From Aequorivita aquimaris (GTDB taxonomy: Bacteria; Bacteroidota; Bacteroidia; Flavobacteriales; Flavobacteriaceae), in assembly GCF_001573155.1 (NCBI RefSeq), contig NZ_JRWG01000002.1, positions 434,001 through 498,000 on the forward strand: a stretch of DNA of 64,000 nt, written 5' to 3'. The position numbers and the translations under genes are program-made. Shown here one piece after another: positions 17,270-24,900 of this stretch. The first letter of the stretch is position 1; every line of letters starts with the position of its first letter. The notes beneath the pieces were generated by a model. The model had not been told where the DNA came from. It did no database searches and was given only the letters and a program-made list of their open reading frames with translations.

Positions 17270-18823
17270 CTACAAGTCAAACTTAATTCCCTGCGCTAAA
17301 GGAAGCTCAGTGGTATAGTTGATTGTATTTGTCTGTCTGCGCATATAGATTTTCCAGGCATCGCTTCCGCTTTCGCGGCCGCCGCCGGTTTCCTTTTCAC
17401 CACCAAATGCACCGCCAATCTCGGCACCGCTGGTACCGATGTTTACGTTTGCTATCCCGCAATCGCTTCCAGCGTGCGAAAGAAAACGTTCCGCCTCGCG
17501 AAGATTGTTTGTCATGATTGCTGATGAAAGTCCCTGCACAACGCCATTTTGAAGTTCGATGGCGTTTTCAACATCGCCGCTGTATTTCATTAAATACAAT
17601 ACGGGGGCAAAGGTTTCGTGCTGCACGATTTCGAAACTATTTTTGGCTTCGGCAATGGCTGGTTTTACGTAGCATCCGCTTTCGTAGCCTTCACCCTCCA
17701 AAACGCCGCCTTCAACAATAATGTTTCCGCCTTCCGCAACCACTTTTTCAAGGGCTTGGTTGTACATTCTTACGGCATCCTTGTCGATAAGAGGCCCAAC
17801 GTGGTTTTTTTCATCCAAAGGATTCCCAATGCGAAGTTGCTTGTAAGCATCAACCACCGCATCCTTCACTTTGTCATAAATGCTTTCGTGAATGATCAAT
17901 CTTCGGGTTGAGGTGCAGCGTTGCCCGGCAGTTCCCACAGCGCCAAAAACGGCACCGATAACGGTCATTTTTATATCTGCATCCGGAGTTACAATAATTG
18001 CGTTGTTTCCGCCAAGTTCCAGCAGGGATTTACCAAGACGTGCAGCAACGGCCTGTGCAACAATTTTCCCCATTCTAATGGAGCCAGTAGCCGACACCAA
18101 AGGTACGCGCTTATCGTTGGTCATCATTTCACCAACTTTATAATCGCCGTTGATTAGGCAAGAGATGCCTTCCGGCAAATTGTTGTCCGCAAAAACTTTT
18201 GCAGCAATTTTCTGGCAAGCTATTCCACAAAGCGGTGTTTTTTCCGAAGGCTTCCAAACGCAAACATCGCCGCAAATCCAGGCCAATGCTGTGTTCCAAG
18301 CCCAAACGGCTACGGGAAAGTTAAATGCTGAAATAATCCCGACAACGCCAAGCGGATGATATTGCTCGTACATTCTGTGGCCGGGGCGTTCGCTGTGCAT
18401 CGTCAAGCCGTGAAGCTGGCGGGAAAGACCGACTGCAAAATCGCAGATGTCAATCATTTCCTGTACTTCGCCAAGCCCTTCCTGATAACTTTTTCCCATT
18501 TCATAGGAAACCAATTTTCCGAGCGGCTCTTTCAGTCTTCGCAACTCTTCCCCAAATTGGCGCACGATTTCCCCACGTTGTGGAGCTGGTTTCAATCGCC
18601 AGTCTTTAAATGCTGAAGTGGCGCTTTGCATTACTTTTTCGTAATCTTCTTTGGAAGTGGTGCTCACTTTTGCGATGAGTTGGCCGTCAACGGGCGAAAA
18701 AGATGAAATTTCCTCCCCGTTTGAAAACCATTCATTTCCAGTGGAAGTTCCTTGGTTTACGTCCTTAATTCCTAATTGTTCCAATGCTTCCTCGATACCG
18801 AAGCTAGTGGTTGTTGCTTGCAT
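17270..18823 (-). CDS. amaB: aldehyde dehydrogenase, ALDH7/AmaB type
   Basis: A 517-residue NAD-dependent aldehyde dehydrogenase closest in style to the antiquitin/ALDH7 family, which oxidises 2-aminoadipate 6-semialdehyde (piperideine-6-carboxylate) in lysine degradation. Catalytic residues are E269 (LLELGGNN) and C303 (GTAGQRCTSTRRL); the cofactor motif ISAFNFPVAVWAWN is intact. It lies near a 3-hydroxyanthranilate dioxygenase gene, so a role in aromatic or amino-acid degradation is also plausible. The 5' leader holds three hairpins (see separate entry). The specific symbol is an inference from family resemblance. Confidence 0.8.
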   Translation of the reverse strand: MQATTTSFGIEEALEQLGIKDVNQGTSTGNEWFSNGEEISSFSPVDGQLIAKVSTTSKEDYEKVMQSATSAFKDWRLKPAPQRGEIVRQFGEELRRLKEPLGKLVSYEMGKSYQEGLGEVQEMIDICDFAVGLSRQLHGLTMHSERPGHRMYEQYHPLGVVGIISAFNFPVAVWAWNTALAWICGDVCVWKPSEKTPLCGIACQKIAAKVFADNNLPEGISCLINGDYKVGEMMTNDKRVPLVSATGSIRMGKIVAQAVAARLGKSLLELGGNNAIIVTPDADIKMTVIGAVFGAVGTAGQRCTSTRRLIIHESIYDKVKDAVVDAYKQLRIGNPLDEKNHVGPLIDKDAVRMYNQALEKVVAEGGNIIVEGGVLEGEGYESGCYVKPAIAEAKNSFEIVQHETFAPVLYLMKYSGDVENAIELQNGVVQGLSSAIMTNNLREAERFLSHAGSDCGIANVNIGTSGAEIGGAFGGEKETGGGRESGSDAWKIYMRRQTNTINYTTELPLAQGIKFDL

Positions 18824-18838
18824 ATATAGTTGTTTTTT

Positions 18839-18956
18839 ATTCCCCCGAAAGGGGGAATCACATGATTGTTTTATCTCCGTCTTTCGGTTTCCACTTGGGA
18901 TAGACTTAGACGGATTTTTTTATTAATTTTATAAAGATTCCCGCCTCCGCGGGAAT
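18839..18956 (-). promoter_or_regulatory. structured leader with three hairpins upstream of ALDH
   Basis: Three perfect inverted repeats lie between the ALDH start and its probable promoter: ATTCCCGC/GCGGGAAT (18937-18956), TCCGTCT/AGACGGA (18876-18914) and ATTCCCCC/GGGGGAAT around GAAA (18839-18858). The first and third share ATTCCC/GGGAAT ends, typical of dispersed flavobacterial palindromes. On the plus strand the middle hairpin is followed by seven T residues, so it could end antisense transcription. Confidence 0.5.
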
Positions 18957-18960
18957 GTTG

Positions 18961-18968
18961 CAAAGGTA
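18961..18968 (-). promoter_or_regulatory. -7 promoter element of the ALDH gene
   Basis: TACCTTTG on the minus strand matches TAnnTTTG. It implies a leader of about 130 bases that includes the three hairpins, the first of them at the very 5' end. Confidence 0.5.
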
Positions 18969-19021
18969 CACAATGCGCTGAAGAAAGTAAAACGAAACGG
19001 TATCTGTTTGGAAATACGCTG

Positions 19022-19558
19022 TTAATCTTGTGTGAAACGTGGGTCGGCTTCCATCACCGTTCCGCATTTGTTACAAGTTCGCAACTCTTTGCTTCCGTAG
19101 AAATGTTTGAAGTGTTTTAGAAAATCAGTTTCAATATCGCTTAGCGGGAAGTAAACTTCATATAGTTTGTTGTTGCAATTGTCGCAAAACCAGAGTAGGC
19201 CGTCTTTTCCCTCAAGGTCGGTTCGTTTTCTTTCAATAACCAAACCTATTGAACCAGCACTCCTGCCGGGAGAATGCGGCACCTTTGCGGGATGAAGATA
19301 CATATCGCCAGGGCCTAGTTCCATCACTTTTTTCTCGCCATTTTCTTGGATTGCAACCTGAATATTTCCTTCAAGTTGATAGAAAAGCTCCTCGGTTTCG
19401 TTGTAGTGATAATCCTTTCGGGCATTGGGACCGGCGACGATCATTACGATATAATCGTCAGATTCAATATATAAATTTTTATTGCCCACCGGTGGTTTCA
19501 GAAGATCTCGATTTTCCTCAACCCACTTATTTAAATTGAAAGGTTTTTTAATAGCCAT
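19022..19558 (-). CDS. nbaC: 3-hydroxyanthranilate 3,4-dioxygenase
   Basis: A 178-residue cupin dioxygenase that opens the ring of 3-hydroxyanthranilate in the kynurenine pathway. The iron-binding and cupin motifs are DYHYNETEELFYQLEG and HPAKVPHSP. The C-terminal rubredoxin-like site of the bacterial type is present (FCDNC and TCNKC). I start at ATG 19558 (MAIKKPFNLNKWVEENRDLL), which fits the family; an upstream TTG at 19594 would add residues encoded by a palindrome. That perfect 15-bp inverted repeat covers the start codon and may control expression. Confidence 0.94.
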   Translation of the reverse strand: MAIKKPFNLNKWVEENRDLLKPPVGNKNLYIESDDYIVMIVAGPNARKDYHYNETEELFYQLEGNIQVAIQENGEKKVMELGPGDMYLHPAKVPHSPGRSAGSIGLVIERKRTDLEGKDGLLWFCDNCNNKLYEVYFPLSDIETDFLKHFKHFYGSKELRTCNKCGTVMEADPRFTQD

Positions 19559-19595
19559 TGCCGTATTTTTAACTGTTACGTAAAAATACGGCAAT
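19557..19595 (-). promoter_or_regulatory. perfect 15-bp inverted repeat over the dioxygenase start codon
   Basis: The arms are ATTGCCGTATTTTTA (19557-19571) and TAAAAATACGGCAAT (19581-19595), with a 9-base centre. The inner arm covers the first two bases of the ATG. On the minus strand the upstream arm contains TATTTTTA, a possible -7 element. The site could be a repressor operator or, if transcribed from further upstream, a hairpin hiding the start codon. Confidence 0.7.
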
Positions 19596-19623
19596 TTAGA
19601 CTAATTAAAAAAGGGATGTGAGG

Positions 19624-20133
19624 TTACTTTCTATAAAAAAGTTGTGTGAAGTAGCTACGGCCTTTGGCACATTTCATCACACCAAATCCGGTGTGTGTGT
19701 AATTTCCTTCAATAATGGCCTTGTGTCCGGGGCTGTTCAGCCAAGCATTTACAACGGCCTCGGCGGTTTCATAGCCATAGGCAACGTTTTCGCCTACTAC
19801 TACGGCGTTGTCGTGATATTTTATTCCTTCGGAACGATAGCCAAAATTATCGTGGTTTATCTGCTCCTTTTCAATCATATATTCAGTGTGGTCCACAGCA
19901 AAGGCGGAAGCGTATTGGGTATCAATTTTGAGTAAGGAAAGACCCAATGACGCGCGATGGTCATTCACCAGGCTTAAAATTTCAGAAGACATTTGGCTGT
20001 CGTTTCTTTGGGCCAAAGCCAAATCGATGTCGTACTTGGCGGCTTCAACTTCAACAGAATCCTCTTTTGAACAGGAGGTAATCACTAGGCATAGCAATGC
20101 CATTGCAAGTAGGTTGCTTTTTAGTAGGTGCAT
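19624..20133 (-). CDS. CAP (SCP-like) domain lipoprotein
   Basis: A 169-residue lipoprotein with lipobox VITSC (Cys21) and a CAP domain from about residue 50 to the end. CAP signatures visible are HTEYMIEKEQINHDNF, GENVAYGY and the AWLNSPGHKAII motif. CAP domains occur in secreted proteins of varied and mostly unknown function. I use ATG 20133 because it gives a proper signal peptide; the longer frame to 20175 does not. A TATATTTG promoter element lies about 40 bases upstream. Confidence 0.88.
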   Translation of the reverse strand: MHLLKSNLLAMALLCLVITSCSKEDSVEVEAAKYDIDLALAQRNDSQMSSEILSLVNDHRASLGLSLLKIDTQYASAFAVDHTEYMIEKEQINHDNFGYRSEGIKYHDNAVVVGENVAYGYETAEAVVNAWLNSPGHKAIIEGNYTHTGFGVMKCAKGRSYFTQLFYRK

Positions 20134-20172
20134 AATTTGGGGGGACACCAGATTTGGGGCTTGATGTCGATT

Positions 20173-20180
20173 CAAATATA
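20173..20180 (-). promoter_or_regulatory. -7 promoter element of the CAP lipoprotein gene
   Basis: TATATTTG on the minus strand, an exact TAnnTTTG match, 39 bases before the chosen ATG. Confidence 0.55.
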
Positions 20181-20200
20181 TAAAAAAATATTTAAAAAAT

Positions 20201-20235
20201 GCACTTTAACGAATAAATTGCGCACTTTATCGGAT
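20201..20235. repeat. 21-bp-spaced direct repeat in a divergent promoter region
   Basis: GCACTTTAACGAATAA (20201-20216) and GCACTTTATCGGATTA (20222-20237) match at 13 of 16 positions with a period of exactly 21 bases, two DNA turns. The repeats lie just upstream of the CAP-gene -7 element, in the place where an activator would bind. Confidence 0.45.
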
Positions 20236-20335
20236 TATCGACAGATTTTTAGCATCTCAAAAACAATTGCAATTACGTGATGCACCGTAAACAGTATATT
20301 TCACGTATATTAGGGATAAATTTAAAATTATCGGT

Positions 20336-21400
20336 ATGGTTAAAATTTTAACATATTTTATTGCTATTTTTCTTCTTTTCGGATGTAAAAACGAAGAAAA
20401 ATCTACTTCTGAGAGGAAAAAGATTTCAGAAAATGCAACTCAAAAGGAAGAAAATTTTGGAATTGTCATCCACGGAGGCGCCGGAACTATTTTGAAGGAA
20501 AATATGAGCGATTCCCTGAAAGCAGCCTATAAGGCTAAGCTGAAAGAAGCAATTTCCGTAGGGTATGAAATTTTAAAAAACGGCGGCACTTCTTTAGATG
20601 CTGTTACACAGACTATCAATGTTATGGAAGATTCACCACTTTTCAACGCGGGAAAAGGAGCGGTTTTTACGCACGAAGGTTCCAACGAACTCGACGCGTC
20701 AATAATGGACGGGGCTACTTTGAATGCTGGAGCGGTAGCTGGGGTGAAGCACATTAAAAACCCAATCGATTTGGCACGAGATGTAATGCAAAACAGTGAA
20801 CATGTAATGCTTTATGGCGCTGGCGCGGAAGAATTTGCAAAAGGTTTGGGCTATAAAATGATGGATACCTCCTATTTCTACACCCAAAACAGATATAAGT
20901 CTTTACAACGGGTTTTGGAAAGGGAAAAAGCCCAAAACGAGAAGAAGATTTCCTTTGAAGATTCTTATATAAAAAATTCAAAATTCGGGACCGTGGGTTG
21001 TGCGGCCTTGGACAAACACGGCAACCTCGCCGCCGGAACCTCAACGGGCGGAATGACCAATAAACGCTGGAACCGCATTGGCGATGCCCCAATTATTGGC
21101 GCTGGAACCTATGCAAATAATGCAACTTGCGCCGTTTCTTCAACGGGTTGGGGCGAGTATTTTATCCGCTCTGTTGTTGCCTATGATATTTCTGCCTTGA
21201 TGGAATATAAAGGAATGACGTTACAGGAAGCCGCTTATGAAGTTATCCAGAAAAAAGTACCTGCCCTTGGCGGAGATGGTGGCATTGTTGCAATTGATAA
21301 GGATGGAAATGTGGCGATGGAATTCAACACTGCGGGCATGTATCGCGCCACGATGAATTCCGAAGGCGAGTTGGTTTTTAAAATTTATAAAGAGGAATAA
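20336..21400 (+). CDS. isoaspartyl peptidase / L-asparaginase lipoprotein
   Basis: A 354-residue Ntn-hydrolase of the plant-type asparaginase family. It begins with a lipobox (LLFGC, Cys17) and the usual VIHGGAG motif. The autocatalytic cleavage site is intact: the nucleophile is T219 in KFGTVGCAALDKHGNLAAG, followed by GTSTGGM. It would remove isoaspartyl residues from peptides or hydrolyse asparagine, here at the cell envelope. It ends directly against the next ATG, so it is co-transcribed with the small monooxygenase-fold gene. Confidence 0.93.
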   Translation: MVKILTYFIAIFLLFGCKNEEKSTSERKKISENATQKEENFGIVIHGGAGTILKENMSDSLKAAYKAKLKEAISVGYEILKNGGTSLDAVTQTINVMEDSPLFNAGKGAVFTHEGSNELDASIMDGATLNAGAVAGVKHIKNPIDLARDVMQNSEHVMLYGAGAEEFAKGLGYKMMDTSYFYTQNRYKSLQRVLEREKAQNEKKISFEDSYIKNSKFGTVGCAALDKHGNLAAGTSTGGMTNKRWNRIGDAPIIGAGTYANNATCAVSSTGWGEYFIRSVVAYDISALMEYKGMTLQEAAYEVIQKKVPALGGDGGIVAIDKDGNVAMEFNTAGMYRATMNSEGELVFKIYKEE

Positions 21401-21700
21401 ATGGAACCGTATTACGCTGTAATTTTCACTTCCGTCCAAACTGAAAATATTGAAGGCTATTCTGAAATGGCAACATTAATGGAAAATCTGGCAAAACAGC
21501 AACCTGGTTTTTTGGAAATTGAAAGTGCCCGAAATGAAATCGGCATTACCGTAAGCTATTGGCAAAGCCTTGAAAGCATTAAAAAATGGAAAGAAAATTT
21601 GGATCATTTAACTGCGCAGAAAAAAGGTAGAGAACAATGGTATTCCTATTATAAAGTGAGGGTTTGCAAAGTGGAACGGGATTATGAATTTAACGCTTGA
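21401..21700 (+). CDS. small antibiotic biosynthesis monooxygenase (ABM) fold protein
   Basis: A 99-residue dimeric alpha/beta-barrel type protein. It shows the family pattern YYAVIFTSVQT at the start, QPGFLEIESARNE in the middle and ITVSYWQSLESIKKWK. The ABM fold covers small oxygenases and many proteins of unknown function, so no reaction is assigned. It abuts the asparaginase stop codon, which suggests one transcript. Confidence 0.85.
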   Translation: MEPYYAVIFTSVQTENIEGYSEMATLMENLAKQQPGFLEIESARNEIGITVSYWQSLESIKKWKENLDHLTAQKKGREQWYSYYKVRVCKVERDYEFNA

Positions 21701-21850
21701 AGGGGCATAATTTTTTGACAATCTGTTAATTCCATCCCAAATGTTAAATTTTAAAATACGATTATAAAATAGTTGAACGTTACAAATTTAACCTCCCACC
21801 CATAAAACGTATTTAAGTAATTATTTCAAACAAAACGATTTGGTTTTTGC

Positions 21851-21881
21851 TTTGCTGCCCAATCATTTTGCCTTATTTTTA
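21851..21881 (+). promoter_or_regulatory. promoter of the alpha-2-macroglobulin/pbpC operon
   Basis: TTTG (21851-21854), a 19-base spacer, then TATTTTTA (21874-21881). The spacing is that of Bacteroidota promoters; the last base of the -7 motif differs from consensus. Confidence 0.55.
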
Positions 21882-21901
21882 AATGCCTTTAACCATCGAG
21901 T

Positions 21902-24900
21902 ATGAAAAATCTTCTCAAGTTCCTAACTGTCCTTTTATTGCTTTTCGTTTTTTCCTGTAAAGACAAAGACAAACATTCCGAAACCGACAATCTCTTTAAA
22001 TTCAAGGAATATATTTCCTATAACACCTACGGAAACCAATCCATCACTACAGATATTCGTGTTGAACTTGCAAAACCGTTGGAACAATTTGAGATCACTC
22101 AAGAACTTGCTGCCGATGAATATTTAAAAATTTCTCCCGCTACGAAAGGTAAATTGGTTGTTGAAAACGGCAAAACCCTAATTTTCCAACCTTCGGAATA
22201 TTTAAAGCCCGACACAGAATATACTGTAACGGTAAAACTGGATAAATTTTACGAAGATATTTCCAAAGAATTTAAAACCTACACTTTCAGCTTTCATACA
22301 ATTACGCCCAATTTTAAAGTAGATATTGGAAAACTGCAAAGCTATAGCAAGCAATGGCAATATGTTGAGGCATCAGTTGAGGCGTCGGATGTTATTTCTT
22401 TTGAAAAGGCTAAACAATTGGTTTCTGCGTCGCAGGAAGGTAAAAAGTTAAAACTGAAATGGCCGTCAGAAGAAAAAGAGGCGCGCTATTTCAACTTTAC
22501 TATCGACAGTATTTCAAGGAAAATTGACGATTCCGAAATTCTCATAAAATGGGATGGAAAACCAATCGGAGCCGAAAACAGAGGGGAAAATACATTTGCA
22601 ATTCCAGGCCAAAACAATTTTACAATTGTTGACATCAGCAGCACGTTGGCTCCGGCTGCACTTTTGAGCATCAACTTTTCCGACCCGTTGCTGGAAAATC
22701 AGGATTTTGCAGGTTTGGTTACTATTGAAAATACGCAGGATTTACGATACGAAGTCAACGGAAATGTGCTCAACGTATATCCGCCAAACCGCGTGGTGGG
22801 CCACGTAAAGGTTACGGTTTTCACGGGAATCAAAAATTCGGAAGGCATCGGTCTGAAAAAGGAATTTTCAGAATTGGTTTCCTTTGAGCAACTGAAACCA
22901 GCCGTGCGGATGATTTCAAAAGGTGTAATTCTCCCGAATTCCGCTTCAACGCCCGTTTATTTTGAAGCGGTAAACCTTTCAAAAGTGGATGTGCGCGTCA
23001 TTAAAATTTACGAAAACAACGTGCTTCAATTTCTTCAAAGCTATAATTTGGACAATACAAATACCTACGATATTAAGCGTGTTGGCAGACGAATCGCCAA
23101 AAAAACCATCGAACTAAAAAATGCCGATTTGGGCGATAACGGCAGTTGGAAAGCCTACGCCATTAATCTTTCGGAATATTTTACGGCAGATCCGGGCGCC
23201 ATTTACCAATTGGAACTCAGTTTCAAAAAGGATTATATCATTTATGATTGTGCCGAAACTACTTCGGAAGAAGAAAATACTGAGGAAAACGAAGATGAAT
23301 ACTACAATGATTATTACGAAGAAGATCCCTATTACGCCAGCGATTCTTCCGAAGACGAGGAAATCCGCGAGGAGCGTTATTGGGATAACGAAATCTACCG
23401 TTGGCGAAGTTACAATTACAACTGGGAACAGCGCGATAACCCGTGCCATCCCGCGTATTACAATGAAGAGCGTGTGGTTACCGCAAATATTCTCGGTTCA
23501 GATTTGGGATTGATTGTGAAAAAGGGCAACAACCGTTCATATCATTTTATTGCCACAAATTTGATTACCGCAAAGCCGGAAGGTGGCGTAAAAGTGAAAC
23601 TTTTCAACTATCAGCAGCAACTTATTGAAACTGTTACGACCGAAGGCGATGGAATGACACTTTACGATGGTTCAAAAAATGCAGCTTTCGCAGTGGCACA
23701 GAAAGGAAATAATTTTGCCTACGTAAAACTGGAGGACGGAAATGCCCTTTCCATGAGCAATTTCGACATTTCGGGGAAAGAGCTTCAAAAAGGATTAAAA
23801 GGTTATACTTATACCGAACGTGGCGTTTACCGTCCGGGCGACAGCATTCACTTGACTTTCGTCTTGAACGACAATGCAAATCCCCTTCCAAAAAATCATC
23901 CAGTTACGCTTTCTGTTACTGATGCGCGCGGAAAACTCATACAAAGAACGGTTCTGAACAGTAGTTCGAACTTCTCTCCCTTTGGGGGAGATGCCGCAGG
24001 CAGAGGGGGGCAGGGATTTTATTATTTCCCAATCGCCACAGACCCCTCCGCCCCAACCGGAAACTGGAATGCAACCGTAACCGTTGGTGGCGCACAATTT
24101 TCGCACACGTTGAAAGTGGCGACCATTAAACCAAACCGGTTAAAAATAAAACTCGATTTTGAGGATGAAATTCTCGATGCCACAAAACCCGTAAAAGGAA
24201 CGGCAAGCGCCATGTGGCTTCACGGCTCGCCTGCGCGCAATTTGAAAATTGATATGACAGCCACGCTTCGAGCCAGCAATTCAGCTTTTCCGAAGTTTTC
24301 AAAATACAATTTCATCGACCCAATCCGAAAATTTGATGAGGTGGAAATCCCTGTTTTGGATGTGCAACTTTCTTCGGAAGGCAGTACTGCTTTTAGCCAA
24401 AATCTTGAAGTGGGAAAGAACGCGCCCGGAATGTTAAAAGCTACTTTTTTAACGAAAGTGTACGAAGGCGGCGGCGATTTTTCAATGGATATTTTTTCGA
24501 AAGATTTAGCCCCATTCTCACATTTTGTCGGTTTGAAATCTCCCGAAGCGGGTCGTTACGGTTCCTATTTTACGGATGAAAACACAACTTTTGATGTAGT
24601 TTCCGTGAATGCGCAGGGCAAAGCTGCCGCCAACCGCGAGCTGGAAGTGAAAGTTTTTCAAATTGAATGGCGTTGGTGGTGGAACCGCGGAGAGGACAAT
24701 CTTTCAACCTATGAAAATTCAACCGTGCACCATCCTGTGAAAGAATTCACCGTAAAAACCGATGGCAACGGAAAGGGAAAATTCACCGTAAATATTCCCG
24801 AAGAGGAAGGCGGACGCTATTTAATTCGGGTCATCGATAAACAATCTGGCCACGCAACCGGGCGCATAACATATTTCTACAGAAATTGGTGGCAGCGCCC

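Noticed and set aside
21738-21810. Inverted GTTAAATTT/AAATTTAAC pair upstream of the alpha-2-macroglobulin gene
   Set aside because: Short AT-rich arms with wide spacing are expected by chance in this sequence.
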